From Enterococcus mediterraneensis (GTDB taxonomy: Bacteria > Bacillota > Bacilli > Lactobacillales > Enterococcaceae), in assembly GCF_900604485.1 (NCBI RefSeq), contig NZ_UWOP01000002.1, forward strand, positions 186,001 to 250,000: 64,000 nucleotides of DNA. The letters are read 5' to 3'. The notes under the pieces are model-generated. The model did no database searches. It saw nothing but the letters and a program-made list of their open reading frames with translations, and was not told where the DNA came from. How positions within the stretch are numbered: position 1 is the stretch's first letter; each line of letters starts with the position of its first letter. The position numbers and the translations under genes were made by a program. Below are positions 35,571 through 44,311 of this stretch, piece by piece.

Positions 35571-35592
35571 AGGAGTGGATTGCTCCACTCCT
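35571..35592 (-). terminator. Terminator for the yflT-like gene
   Basis: Arms AGGAGTGGA and TCCACTCCT are perfect. On the minus strand a run of seven T residues follows, so it works best for the yflT-like gene; it also lies just after the plus-strand small gene. Confidence 0.75.
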
Positions 35593-35675
35593 AAAAACAA
35601 ATTTATTAAGTTTACTCCAGACAGCCTGATATAAAAACTGCTATTGCCGATAAAATAAATGTTTTTCAAGTATCG

Positions 35676-36212
35676 TTAAATATGATTTTTGTCATCCATC
35701 CGTTTTGTAAGATCAGGAGCAATTTTGCCCTCTTTAGGCGGCGTATCTACTAACGGTGTGTCTGCATTGTCAGTATCAATATCGATTCGTTCCGGATGGT
35801 CTAAATCATTTTGCGGAGTTGTCGCCTGCTCAGTTCTTTTCGGCATATCTTCTTCATCGATAGTCGGGATCGTAGTAGGGGCATTTTCTACCAATTCTTC
35901 ATCATAGACTACTAGAATATTTCCGCTTGCCAGTTCATCTTGGTACTGTTGAACTTTGTCTTTAAACGTATCTTGTTCTTCTCCGCCAAAGAAGTCCTTG
36001 ATTCTTTCCCATAAGGATTCTTCAGTCTCGCCATCATTCAAAGAGAACGTTGTTTCGACTGGCAAATCTGTTTTCTCCTGAATATCCGGGTGTTGAGACT
36101 TGTCGACTACTAAACAGATAGATTCTTTTGGATAACCACTGGCAATCAATTTATCAGCAGCAACCTCAGCTTCAGCTAAATTAGAAAAATTACCTTGGAT
36201 GATTTTACTCAT
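35676..36212 (-). CDS. YflT-type general stress protein
   Basis: The 178-residue protein has an N-terminal YflT-like domain (residues 1-105: QGNFSNLAEAEVAADKLIAS, YPKESICLVV, then LWERIKDFFGGEEQDTFKDK and a NILVVYDEE strand). A hydrophilic tail rich in Asp, Pro and Thr follows. Members are general-stress proteins of unknown mechanism. The start has a GGACGG-type ribosome-binding site. It sits next to an SDR resembling the general stress protein 39 group, suggesting a shared stress response. Confidence 0.82.
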   Translation of the reverse strand: MSKIIQGNFSNLAEAEVAADKLIASGYPKESICLVVDKSQHPDIQEKTDLPVETTFSLNDGETEESLWERIKDFFGGEEQDTFKDKVQQYQDELASGNILVVYDEELVENAPTTIPTIDEEDMPKRTEQATTPQNDLDHPERIDIDTDNADTPLVDTPPKEGKIAPDLTKRMDDKNHI

Positions 36213-36282
36213 ATAACTCCGTCCTTTCTATTTAAGTGCAACAAACGATTGTGAAGAAACGACCAAGTGACATGACAAACGA

Positions 36283-37176
36283 CTATAAGTTAATCGGCTC
36301 TCCGCCAGTAACTCCATAGATTTGTGCAGTGACATAGCTCGCATCATTTGAAGCAAGGAAGACATAGACTGGTGCCAATTCAGCCGGTTGTCCAGCACGT
36401 CCCATCAGACTTTCTTGGCCAAATTCTGGGATGGCATCGCTCGGTTGTCCATGATCCAATTGCAGTGGTGTCCAGATAGGTCCTGGGGCAACACCGTTTA
36501 CGCGAATCCCTTTTTCAGCGAATTGATTTGCTAAGTTCACCGTAAAGTTAGCAATCGCCGCTTTAGTCGCAGCGTAATCTGTTAAGTTACTGCTAGGGTT
36601 GAAGGCTTGGACGGAAGTTGTGGTTATAATTGCGCCGCCTGCTGGCAAATGAGGTTCCGCTTCTTTAACCAACGCAAACATCGAAATGATATTGACCATA
36701 AATGTGTCTTTCACTTGTTCGATAGGAAGCGCGGTAACTCCCGGACGAGAGATCTGTTGTGCCGCATTCAGGACCAATGTATCCAAGCCGCCAAGTTCAG
36801 CAACTGCTTGTTCCACGATTTTTGCCGGTGCAGATTCATCCCGCAGATCATATGGAAGCAAGACCACTTTACGATCCTCTTTTTTGATCAATTCAGCAAC
36901 TTCATTTGCGTCTTCTTCTTCACCTGGGAAAAAATGCAGAGCGATATCCGCGCCTTCACGAGCAAATGCAATAGCAGCAGCACGACCGATTCCTGAATCT
37001 CCGCCAGTGATCAAAACGCGTCGATTTTCTAATTTATGATTACCGACATAGCTTTCTTCGCCGCAATCAGGTTTAGGTGTCATTTTTGCCTGCAATGCAG
37101 GAGTATCCTGTTCTTGTTTCGCGAATTTTTCGGTGTGATACAGTGTTCTAGGGTCTTTTAAAATTGGTTCTGTCAT
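36283..37176 (-). CDS. SDR family oxidoreductase, general stress protein 39-like
   Basis: The protein (about 297 residues) is a classical short-chain dehydrogenase with an N-terminal extension typical of the GSP39/YhdF/YhxC group. The cofactor motif is RRVLITGGDSGIGRAAAIAF at about residue 52, the NAG-like motif is LVLNAAQQI, and the catalytic pair appears in LTDYAATKAAIANF (YxxxK). The start at 37176 is preferred because AAAGGAG lies 8 bases upstream. It is divergent from nothing and follows in line with the yflT-like gene. Substrate unknown; stress induction is inferred from the family. Confidence 0.9.
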   Translation of the reverse strand: MTEPILKDPRTLYHTEKFAKQEQDTPALQAKMTPKPDCGEESYVGNHKLENRRVLITGGDSGIGRAAAIAFAREGADIALHFFPGEEEDANEVAELIKKEDRKVVLLPYDLRDESAPAKIVEQAVAELGGLDTLVLNAAQQISRPGVTALPIEQVKDTFMVNIISMFALVKEAEPHLPAGGAIITTTSVQAFNPSSNLTDYAATKAAIANFTVNLANQFAEKGIRVNGVAPGPIWTPLQLDHGQPSDAIPEFGQESLMGRAGQPAELAPVYVFLASNDASYVTAQIYGVTGGEPINL

Positions 37177-37300
37177 GTTATGCACTCCTTTTCTCTTGAT
37201 ATCTTAATCTTAGCGGAAATAAAAAAAAATCAAAAGAAATACGCATTTCTAATGATTTTTATTTGTTTATTTGATCAAAAGAACAGATAAAGCAAAAAAT

Positions 37301-37342
37301 AAAAAGCTGAGTAAGATATGTTTCACATCTCACTCAGCTTTT
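37301..37342. terminator. Terminator after the YbjQ-like gene
   Basis: AAAAGCTGAGTGAGAT-type arms (AAAAGCTGAGTAAGAT at 37302 with ATCTCACTCAGCTTTT ending 37342) form a strong hairpin with A/T-rich flanks. Confidence 0.75.
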
Positions 37343-37344
37343 GT

Positions 37345-37665
37345 TTAATCTAAAAGGACAGCAGTTCCGCTGCAAGTTACCATCAGCATACCATTGTCAG
37401 ATCCGAGCACTTCGTAGTCCATTTTCATACCAACGATTGCATCGGCATCAACTTTTTTTGCACGTTCGACCATTTCAGCGATCGCTTCTTCACGGGCGAC
37501 CAGTAATTCATTTTCATAGCTTTTAGAACGTCCACCTAAAACATTACGAACACTGGCACCGATATCTTTGAATACGTTGATCCCAGTAATGACTTCCCCA
37601 AAGACGATTCCTTGGTATTTAGCGATGGTACGCTTTTCTACTTGATTTGTTGTTGTCACAATCAT
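37345..37665 (-). CDS. YbjQ family (UPF0145) heavy-metal-binding-domain protein
   Basis: The 106-residue protein shows the UPF0145 pattern: [20 protein letters not shown], then [15 protein letters not shown] near residue 38 and [14 protein letters not shown], with GTAVLL near the end. The family forms pentamers of unknown function. The start has an AGGAGG ribosome-binding site. It is a single-gene unit with its own terminator. Confidence 0.9.
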   Translation of the reverse strand: MIVTTTNQVEKRTIAKYQGIVFGEVITGINVFKDIGASVRNVLGGRSKSYENELLVAREEAIAEMVERAKKVDADAIVGMKMDYEVLGSDNGMLMVTCSGTAVLLD

Positions 37666-37787
37666 TTTTCTACCTCCTTTTTTTATTAGTATACACTATT
37701 GCAAAGTGAAACAACTGTTCCAAAGCCCTCAAATCCAGAGGCTGATAGAAAATACTATAGAATAAATTTCTATCAGACGGAGGTAGC

Positions 37788-38414
37788 TTATGAAATTTTT
37801 TCCAACGCCTCAGCGATAGGTTCGTCGCCATCACCCATTAGAATGACTTTTTTGTAGGTATTGGTCCGCTCCAATAATTCTGCTAGAACAGCAGCGACGT
37901 TTTCAATGGAATTTTTCGTTCCGCTTTTTACGTCAATAGTGATCTTGCCGCTGCCGGCAGTTTCTTCCAAGCTGCCTGGTTGTAAGATCGTATAATCCAA
38001 ATCAGTGTTTTCCATCAACCAATGATCAGAGAAAAACTTCGCGATATTGTAATCAGTGATCTCAGAACTCCATTTTTCAGGTTCCAATGCGAATAACGAG
38101 CTTAGGTGGATATAACGACGGATCCCTTTTTGTTCAACGGCTTTCATCAATTTTACAGCACCATAAAGATCAGTCTGGAGTAAATCTTTTCCTCGCGATC
38201 CGGCTACGAAATATACCGCATCAGCATCAGCCAATTTTTCAGCGATTTCAGAAACTTCAGCATGTAAATCTAAATGAATCGGCTGTACATGATCGGTGGG
38301 GGAAATTTTTTCCTCGCTTCTGGCTGCGGCATAGACGAAGTGGCCTTTGTTGACTAATGCTGTAATCAAATCTTCTCCTACTCGGCCGGTTGCGCCGGCG
38401 ACAAATACTTTCAT
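37788..38414 (-). CDS. NAD(P)-binding atypical SDR (SDR_a5/YhfK-like)
   Basis: The 208-residue protein opens with the NmrA-like cofactor motif VFVAGATGRVGEDLITALVN and continues with DADAVYFVAGSRGKD and RRYIHLSSLFAL. It lacks a clear YxxxK pair, as in the SDR_a5 group of small NAD(P)H-dependent reductases or regulators. The start has GGAGG at 7 bases. It is single and divergent from the pyridoxal-kinase operon. Substrate unknown. Confidence 0.85.
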   Translation of the reverse strand: MKVFVAGATGRVGEDLITALVNKGHFVYAAARSEEKISPTDHVQPIHLDLHAEVSEIAEKLADADAVYFVAGSRGKDLLQTDLYGAVKLMKAVEQKGIRRYIHLSSLFALEPEKWSSEITDYNIAKFFSDHWLMENTDLDYTILQPGSLEETAGSGKITIDVKSGTKNSIENVAAVLAELLERTNTYKKVILMGDGDEPIAEALEKIS

Positions 38415-38565
38415 TTGACATCCTCCTCTTTTCTTTTTATGCTAACGCAAGAAAAGTGCAAAAACAACTGATAGCACTTATAATTGGTTGGGTCATAAAT
38501 CAGACAATTGGCTGTTTCTATTTGTTGCTTGCTCTTTTATAATGAAGGGCAAGGAGAAGATGCCT

Positions 38566-39366
38566 GTGAAAAAAATGATTTTAACGATCGCCGGTTCAGA
38601 CACATTGGCTGGCGGCGGATTGCAATCAGATTTGAAAACTTTTGAAAACTACCAATTATTTGGTTTAACTGCGATCACTTGTATCGCGGTAGTCAAGGAT
38701 CATCAATTTGAAATCAAAGACTTACCTGCAGAGGTGATTTCTGAACAATTGGATACCATTAAAGAAACGATCAAACTAGACGGCATCAAAATCGGTTTGA
38801 TCCATAGTCTTGAAGGAATCGAATTGGTGCGGGAATTCCTCACTCATTACAAGGTTCCGATCGTGTTGGATCCAGTGCTGGCTTTCAAGGAAACGGATCA
38901 GATCTATAATCAGACTTATAAAGATGCATTAGTAGAAAAGCTTTTTCCATTAGCAGAAGTCGTAACGCCTAACTTGAAAGAAGCCGAGATCTTAAGCGAA
39001 ATGAAGATCACAACGATTGCTGAAATGAAACAGGCAGCACAAAAGATTCTGCTTTTGGGGCCGAAAACCGTTGTCATCAAAGGCGGCGAAAGATTATCAG
39101 GAACGTTGGCTTCGGATTTGTATTATGATGGGGAACAGTTTGAGCTTTTTTCCAAACCTAAATTGGCAAAACCCACGATCAACGGTGCCGGCTGCACATT
39201 TGCCTCGTCGATCGCGGCGAATCTTGTTCAAGGAAAACCGCTCATTGAAGCTATTGCCAAAAGCAAGGCATTTGTTTATCACGCTATTGAAAATGGAGTC
39301 TATCTAAATACGGCAGAAGGCAATGTTTGGTATGGAGGAATCGCAGGGAGGGAAGAAGATGTTTAA
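38566..39366 (+). CDS. pdxK: Pyridoxal/hydroxymethylpyrimidine kinase, PdxK/ThiD family
   Basis: The protein (about 266 residues) begins KKMILTIAGSDTLAGGGLQS, the GSD motif of the ThiD/PdxK branch of ribokinase-like kinases. The anion-hole/catalytic-Asp motif is in KPTINGAGCTFASSIAAN (here NGAGCTF). The start is taken as GTG at 38566, where AAGGAG lies 9 bases upstream; an ATG six bases earlier is too close. The gene overlaps the next by 8 bp. Linkage to an ECF-type vitamin S-component favours pyridoxine salvage, but a thiamine-pyrimidine kinase role cannot be excluded. Confidence 0.85.
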   Translation: MKKMILTIAGSDTLAGGGLQSDLKTFENYQLFGLTAITCIAVVKDHQFEIKDLPAEVISEQLDTIKETIKLDGIKIGLIHSLEGIELVREFLTHYKVPIVLDPVLAFKETDQIYNQTYKDALVEKLFPLAEVVTPNLKEAEILSEMKITTIAEMKQAAQKILLLGPKTVVIKGGERLSGTLASDLYYDGEQFELFSKPKLAKPTINGAGCTFASSIAANLVQGKPLIEAIAKSKAFVYHAIENGVYLNTAEGNVWYGGIAGREEDV

Positions 39367-39856
39367 AACAAAAGAAATGACACAAATCGCATTGATGGTC
39401 GCTTTGACCGTGGTATTGTCCATCATGTTTATTATTCCAGTCCCGGCTACAAAAGGTTTTGTGACTTTATGTGAAGTTGGGATCTATACTTCCGGATTGC
39501 TGTTTGGACCGATGGGCGGCTTGATGGTAGGAGCATTGAGCGGCGGCTTGATCGACATCATCTCGGGATATCCGGAATGGGCGTTGTTTTCGATTTTGAT
39601 CCACGGTATTCAAGGATTGATTTTAGGCTATCTTTATCAAAAGATGCCTAATTCCCGGGGGATGGCGATTGGACTTGCTTTAGGCAGTATTTTTATGGTG
39701 GTGGGCTACGGGTTTGCTACGGCATTCCTATATAGTTGGCCGGCTGGGATCGCTTCAATACCCAGCAATATCGTCCAAAACTTGTTTGGCATCGCAGTAA
39801 CGATCCCTTTATATCAAGCGTTGCACAAGATCGTACACCGCCTGCAGTACAAATAG
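39359..39856 (+). CDS. ECF transporter S-component (vitamin uptake, PdxU-like)
   Basis: The 166-residue protein has about five or six membrane segments (IALMVALTVVLSIMFIIPVP, then LCEVGIYTSGLLFGPMGGLM with the short GPxxG turns of S-components). S-components bind a vitamin and share the EcfAA'T energising module coded elsewhere. The start at 39359 follows GGGAGG and lies within the end of the kinase gene, so the two are coupled. By context the ligand is pyridoxine or a thiamine precursor; HMP is an alternative. Confidence 0.82.
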   Translation: MFKTKEMTQIALMVALTVVLSIMFIIPVPATKGFVTLCEVGIYTSGLLFGPMGGLMVGALSGGLIDIISGYPEWALFSILIHGIQGLILGYLYQKMPNSRGMAIGLALGSIFMVVGYGFATAFLYSWPAGIASIPSNIVQNLFGIAVTIPLYQALHKIVHRLQYK

Positions 39857-39871
39857 AAAGAAGGCTTTCCA

Positions 39872-40417
39872 ATGGAAATGGAAAAGGAAAAATTACAACA
39901 ACAAGTAACAACGATCGTTGAAGAAGTATTGGCAGAGGCAGATTTAAAATCGGGAAATGTTTTTGTTTTAGGCTGTACAACGAGTGAAATCGTCGGCGGC
40001 ACTATCGGAAAAAATTCCAGTCAAGAAGTCGGTCAATGGGTGATCGAAACAATGAAAAAAATCCTGGACCCTAAAGGAATCTATTTGGCTGTTCAGGGTT
40101 GCGAACATATCAATCGTGCATTAGTGGTAGAACGGGAAATCGCAGAGAAAAAAGATTGGGAGATCGTTTCCGTCAAACCGGCATTGCATGCAGGAGGTTC
40201 TTGTTCCGTAGCGGCCTTTGAGCAATTCAGCGATCCAGTGGAAGTGGAACATATCGTGGCTCAAGCAGGGGTCGATATTGGCGATACTTCTATCGGAATG
40301 CATGTGAAACATGTCCAAGTACCTGTCCGTCCTTCAATCAAAGAACTAGGCGGCGCCCATGTAACTGCGCTTCGCAGCCGTCCCAAATATGTTGGCGGTC
40401 CGCGGGCAGAATATTAA
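39872..40417 (+). CDS. UPF0340 (YwlG/TIGR01440) family protein
   Basis: The 181-residue protein matches the YwlG family: [20 protein letters not shown] near residue 30, [17 protein letters not shown] near residue 75, and the C-terminal [20 protein letters not shown]. The fold resembles thiolase/CoA-binding proteins; function unknown. It follows the ECF component by 15 bp, so it belongs to the same operon, and a terminator comes next. Confidence 0.88.
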   Translation: MEMEKEKLQQQVTTIVEEVLAEADLKSGNVFVLGCTTSEIVGGTIGKNSSQEVGQWVIETMKKILDPKGIYLAVQGCEHINRALVVEREIAEKKDWEIVSVKPALHAGGSCSVAAFEQFSDPVEVEHIVAQAGVDIGDTSIGMHVKHVQVPVRPSIKELGGAHVTALRSRPKYVGGPRAEY

Positions 40418-40456
40418 AAACAATACAATAAATCCTAAATCGATTTTCAAAACCAG

Positions 40457-40485
40457 CCTTCAGCGAAACTGTCTTTTGCTGAAGG
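40457..40485 (+). terminator. Terminator of the pdxK operon
   Basis: CCTTCAGC and GCTGAAGG form the stem, followed by seven T residues. Confidence 0.8.
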
Positions 40486-40624
40486 TTTTTTTATTGAAAA
40501 AAAATCATTTAATCGGCCGAGTTTCAGGTGTATATTTTGTATCTCCATTTGAAAAAAATATTTGTTTACCTTGTTATCTTATAGGGGTACAATTGACACT
40601 AATAAGTAAGAGAGGTGTGGAAAA

Positions 40625-41383
40625 ATGATCGAATTTATCAATGTCAATAAAACTTACGGCACAACTCAAGCGCTGAAAGATTTGACTTTAACTATCAAAC
40701 AGGGCGAGATCTTTGGCTTTTTAGGTCATAATGGTGCCGGAAAATCAACAACGATCAAAAGCTTAGTCAGTATTATCCAGCCAACATCAGGAAGAATCAC
40801 AGTAGAAGGATTGGATTTGGTGGAAAATCGGTTAGAGATCAAGAAAAAGATCGGGTATGTACCGGATTCCCCGGATATTTTTCTGCAATTGACAGCTGGC
40901 GAATATTGGGATTTGATCGCGGCGGCCTACGAGCTGTCGGAGCAACAAAAAGAACAGCGTGTAACAGAACTAGCTGGGCTTTTTGATATGCAAGTTCATC
41001 AAGACGAAACGATTTCAGGTTTTTCTCACGGGATGCGGCAAAAAACGGTATTGATTGGTACATTGCTGCCTGATCCTGATATTTGGGTATTGGATGAGCC
41101 GTTGCAAGGGCTTGATCCGCAAGCTGCATATGATTTGAAAGAGATGATGAAAGCCCACGCCGCTAAAGGAAAAACAGTTATTTTTTCAACGCATGTCTTA
41201 GATACAGCTCAACAGTTGTGTGACGAGCTTGCTATCTTGAAAAAAGGAGAATTGATCTACAATGGATCAGTATCTGATCTGTTAGAGCAATCACCGAATG
41301 AATCATTGGAAACGATCTATTTAAAAATGGCTGGACGACAAGGCGCACAATCCGCAAAACTGGAGCGTGAGGCGGATGAATAA
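40625..41383 (+). CDS. ABC transporter ATP-binding protein, EcsA-like
   Basis: The 252-residue ATPase has Walker A GHNGAGKST (about residues 38-46), a signature region ISGFSHGMRQK, Walker B IWVLDEPLQGLDP and the H-loop in STHVLD. This is the EcsA/CcmA-type exporter ATPase. The start has an AGAGGTG ribosome-binding site. The gene overlaps the permease gene by a few bases. With that large membrane protein it resembles the EcsAB systems of Firmicutes that affect protein secretion and competence, but the exact cargo is unknown. Confidence 0.9.
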   Translation: MIEFINVNKTYGTTQALKDLTLTIKQGEIFGFLGHNGAGKSTTIKSLVSIIQPTSGRITVEGLDLVENRLEIKKKIGYVPDSPDIFLQLTAGEYWDLIAAAYELSEQQKEQRVTELAGLFDMQVHQDETISGFSHGMRQKTVLIGTLLPDPDIWVLDEPLQGLDPQAAYDLKEMMKAHAAKGKTVIFSTHVLDTAQQLCDELAILKKGELIYNGSVSDLLEQSPNESLETIYLKMAGRQGAQSAKLEREADE

Positions 41384-42962
41384 ACGGCAATTAGTAGAGT
41401 TGACCCGTGTGAATTTACGGTATGCCAATCCTCAAGTGACTGAAAAGATTCGGAAAAAAGGCAAGAGCGGCAAACAATTGTCCCGTTCTCTCATCAATCA
41501 ATATATTTTATCTGGATTGGTTTTTATAGTGGTTTACGGCTTTATGATGATAATGACCGATTTCAGTCGAATGCCGGGATTTTTTACGTATTATGTCGCG
41601 CTTTTTGGTCTTTTAGGTTTGTCACAAGGTATCACCGTTATCTACAATGTTTTCTTTGAAGGGAATGATCTGCAGACTTTTTTGCCGTTACCGTTTAAGC
41701 AGGCACAGATTTTTTTAGCAAAAATTTTAGTAGTAGCATTGACCGTCACGCCGTTTGTTTTTCCATTATTGATTTTATTTCTTTTAACTGGTTGGCGGGC
41801 AGGGGTCTTTTTACCGGTTACTATTCTGCTGTCTGTAATTTTATTTATACTGTTTCTGCTGATCACATTCAGTATCTGCAGCCTGATTGTTTTTGGTATG
41901 GCTCGTACCGCTTTTTTTCAAAAGCATAAACGCTTGGTAACGAGTCTTCTGCTAAGCGGATCGATGCTCGTCGGAGTGGTTGGGATCTTGCTGATGAATA
42001 CTCAAAACTCATCTTTTGAGGTGGACGGCAGCTTTGCAGATCGTGGAGCTATCGCATTTTTATTGCCCCTCTTTTATGCCGTCAAAGAGCCTTTCACATC
42101 GGTTGGGGCGCTTAGCATCGCAGGAGTGCTTTTGCTTGCGGTATTGTTGGCTATGATCATCAATAAAGCTTTATTACCTAAACTTTATGAACAGTTAACG
42201 GCTGCCAATCAGTCAGCCGTTTCTAAAAGAAAACGCAAAACACATCAAAATTTACGACAATTGTTGTTCAGTTACAATTCACAATTGGTGCGGGATCCTA
42301 ACTTGATTATGCAAGTAATGTCAACGTCTTTGATGACACCGATAATTTTTATATTTGCGTTTGCTTTTGGCGGCAAAATCGCTTTGCGAGATCTGGATAT
42401 TCGCTTTATCGGTGTAGTTTTTGTAACAGGGATCGTACTGGCTGCGCTGACAGTCAATCAAACTTCTTTTATCAGTAATCTGATATCACTTGATCAGGAA
42501 AATTTTTTATTTATCCGTTCATTACCGATTTCGTTAAAAGCATATCTAAAAGAAAAATTTCGTTTCGGCTGTCTGCTCCAAATGGTGATCACAGGACTTA
42601 TCGCGTTGCTTGGCGGTTTTAGTTTCGGTCTGCCATTGATATTTATTGCAAGCTTAGTTTTGGGTTCTCTATTAGGAAGTTATTTATTGTCGCTGCGTTA
42701 TTTTGCCAGAGATTATCGGTTGATGTTTTTATATTGGACAAATATTAGTCAGCTGTTTTCTCGCGGCGGGGGAAATACCGGAATGATTTTGGGAATGCTG
42801 CTTTCCATGTTTATAAGTATTATCCTGTTGGTGATATATGGGATGGCGGCATTATACTTCTCTTTTTGGCTGGTCAACGGGATCGCGTTTTTATTGATAC
42901 TGATTGCCTGTGTCTGGTGGATCACATATTATCAAAAGCGTTTTTGGTCTAAATTAGAGTAA
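41376..42962 (+). CDS. ABC transporter permease of the EcsB-like/ABC-2 type
   Basis: The protein (about 528 residues) has many hydrophobic segments in clusters (about 40-110, 120-200, 230-270, 310-450, 475-515) and charged linkers such as QSAVSKRKRKTHQNLRQLLF. The start at 41376 is taken because GGAG lies 10 bases upstream; a GTG nine bases earlier is possible. It overlaps the ATPase gene by 8 bp. It forms the membrane part of the exporter with that ATPase. Substrate not evident. Confidence 0.82.
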   Translation: MNKRQLVELTRVNLRYANPQVTEKIRKKGKSGKQLSRSLINQYILSGLVFIVVYGFMMIMTDFSRMPGFFTYYVALFGLLGLSQGITVIYNVFFEGNDLQTFLPLPFKQAQIFLAKILVVALTVTPFVFPLLILFLLTGWRAGVFLPVTILLSVILFILFLLITFSICSLIVFGMARTAFFQKHKRLVTSLLLSGSMLVGVVGILLMNTQNSSFEVDGSFADRGAIAFLLPLFYAVKEPFTSVGALSIAGVLLLAVLLAMIINKALLPKLYEQLTAANQSAVSKRKRKTHQNLRQLLFSYNSQLVRDPNLIMQVMSTSLMTPIIFIFAFAFGGKIALRDLDIRFIGVVFVTGIVLAALTVNQTSFISNLISLDQENFLFIRSLPISLKAYLKEKFRFGCLLQMVITGLIALLGGFSFGLPLIFIASLVLGSLLGSYLLSLRYFARDYRLMFLYWTNISQLFSRGGGNTGMILGMLLSMFISIILLVIYGMAALYFSFWLVNGIAFLLILIACVWWITYYQKRFWSKLE

Positions 42963-42997
42963 TGAACTTTTTTTGTTGTTATTTTTTAAAAATGTGC

Positions 42998-43026
42998 TTG
43001 ACTATTGGTTAGTTCCAGCGTAATAT
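42998..43026 (+). promoter_or_regulatory. Promoter of the tandem T-box leader
   Basis: TTGACT (42998-43003) and TAATAT (43021-43026) are spaced by 17 bp and lie upstream of the first T-box. Confidence 0.7.
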
Positions 43027-43032
43027 TCGTAA

Positions 43033-43300
43033 CAACAAATGTTAGGCAAAAGAGTAGTAGCATGTTTGTTACCTTTTCAGAGAGCTGATGGTGCTGTGAA
43101 TCAGTAGGGGCATAGATGTGAATGGACTTTTGGACTGGAGCCTTGAACATAAGTAGGGGCTTTCGGGAACTCCCGTTATCGAGTACGGCCGTTGTTGGAC
43201 GGCTAGTGAGGTACATGTTTTTTGTGTACGATTTTGAGGTGGCACCGTGGAATTTCCGCCCTCAAACTGGACATCAGTCTGGTTTGGGGGCTTTTTTTAT
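43033..43300 (+). ncRNA. T-box riboswitch 1 (tryptophan-specific)
   Basis: The leader shows Stem I with AGTAGTAGCA and the AG-rich bulge GAGAGCTGATGG, then a specifier TGG after GTGAA (near 43122), the T-box GAGGTGGCACCGTG (43236-43249) and a terminator hairpin (GCCCTCAAAC 43258-43267 with GTTTGGGGGC 43282-43291, then T residues). Uncharged tRNA-Trp should bind the specifier and the T-box and prevent termination. Confidence 0.9.
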
Positions 43301-43312
43301 TATAAAAAATCA

Positions 43313-43565
43313 TAAGCAAGAGAAGTAGTTGAGGTTAGAAAGATTACAGAAAGCTTCTGTCGATGAGAATGGAGCATTTTTCACTGAATGAATGGACTTG
43401 TTGGAGCATCCTTGAACAAAAGTAGGGGATGACGGGAACTCCCGTTACAGAGGAAGGCTGTTGATAGACAGCTGACAGAGATGCTTTTTTGGCATAAATC
43501 GAGGTGGTACCGCGTATCTTACGCCCTCAAGACAGACGTTTTGTTTGTCTTGAGGGCTTTTTTAT
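43313..43565 (+). ncRNA. T-box riboswitch 2 (tryptophan-specific), in tandem
   Basis: A second, complete leader follows: TGG specifier after ATGAA (near 43393), the T-box GAGGTGGTACCGCG (43501-43514) matching consensus, and a terminator (GCCCTCAAGACAG starting 43523, paired with the segment ending 43557, then T residues). No promoter separates it from T-box 1, so both act in series on the trpE transcript, giving tighter control. Confidence 0.92.
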
Positions 43566-43582
43566 TTGAAAGGATGGGAACA

Positions 43583-44311
43583 ATGAAAAAAATCAAAAAA
43601 ATCAACGGCGATTGTTTAACACCGGTTTCTCTATATTTTCGTTTGAACCAGCACGCCAATTGTCTATTAGAAAGTATTCCCCGCGAATCTGAAAAGGACC
43701 GTTATTCGCTGATCGCATTAGATCCGGTGCATCATCTGCAATATCGTGAAGGCGTCTTTCAAATCGATCAAAAAGCATATCCTTGCACCGATCCTTTGAA
43801 GGAAGTCGAAAAGTACGTTCTGAAAGACGATGACAGTATCGCAGAGTTGCCTTTTCAAGGAGGCGCGATCGGCTATATCGGTTACGATATAGCGGCGGCT
43901 TATGAAAATATCGGTACACCGCCGCGAGATGAATTGGAGATTCCCGATCTTCAACTGTACTTGTTTGAAACTTTCGTAGTCTACGATCATCAAATGCAAG
44001 ATCTATATCTGATCGCCGGTAATACTTACAGCGGCTGCGACGAAGAAATCCTAGATGACCGTTTAGCGAAACTGCAAGAAGAGATCCTCCGTGAGCATCC
44101 TTGCGAACAGCAAGCAGTGACAAAGACCACATTGGATTTTATCAGCAATTTCACTGAAGAAGCCTATCAGGCGATGGTTGAAAAAGCCAAACAGAAAATC
44201 ACGGAAGGAGACATCTTTCAAGTCGTTCCTTCTCAGCGCTTGACGGCTCCTTTCACACAGGACCCGTTTGGTTCTGTTGCGAAGTTTGAAAATCAAACGC
44301 GCCCTCTCTGA
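43583..44311 (+). pseudogene. trpE: Anthranilate synthase component I (trpE), truncated by an IS junction
   Basis: The frame starts at 43583 (AAAGGATGGG upstream) and runs 242 residues. The N-terminal TrpE domain is clear: NCLLESIPRESEKDRYSLIA near residue 30 (the Trp-feedback region LLES), the glycine-rich GGAIGYIGYDIAAAYENI and the start of the chorismate-binding domain, GDIFQVVPSQRLTAPFTQDP. It stops after about 45% of a normal TrpE (about 480-500 residues), right at the IS6-family element on the opposite strand. The chorismate-binding catalytic part is missing and no other trp gene is seen. The product would be inactive. Confidence 0.88.

Noticed and set aside
43122..43328. A 68-codon open frame across T-box 1
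   Set aside because: It overlaps the specifier, T-box and terminator, which are conserved RNA elements; no ribosome-binding site.
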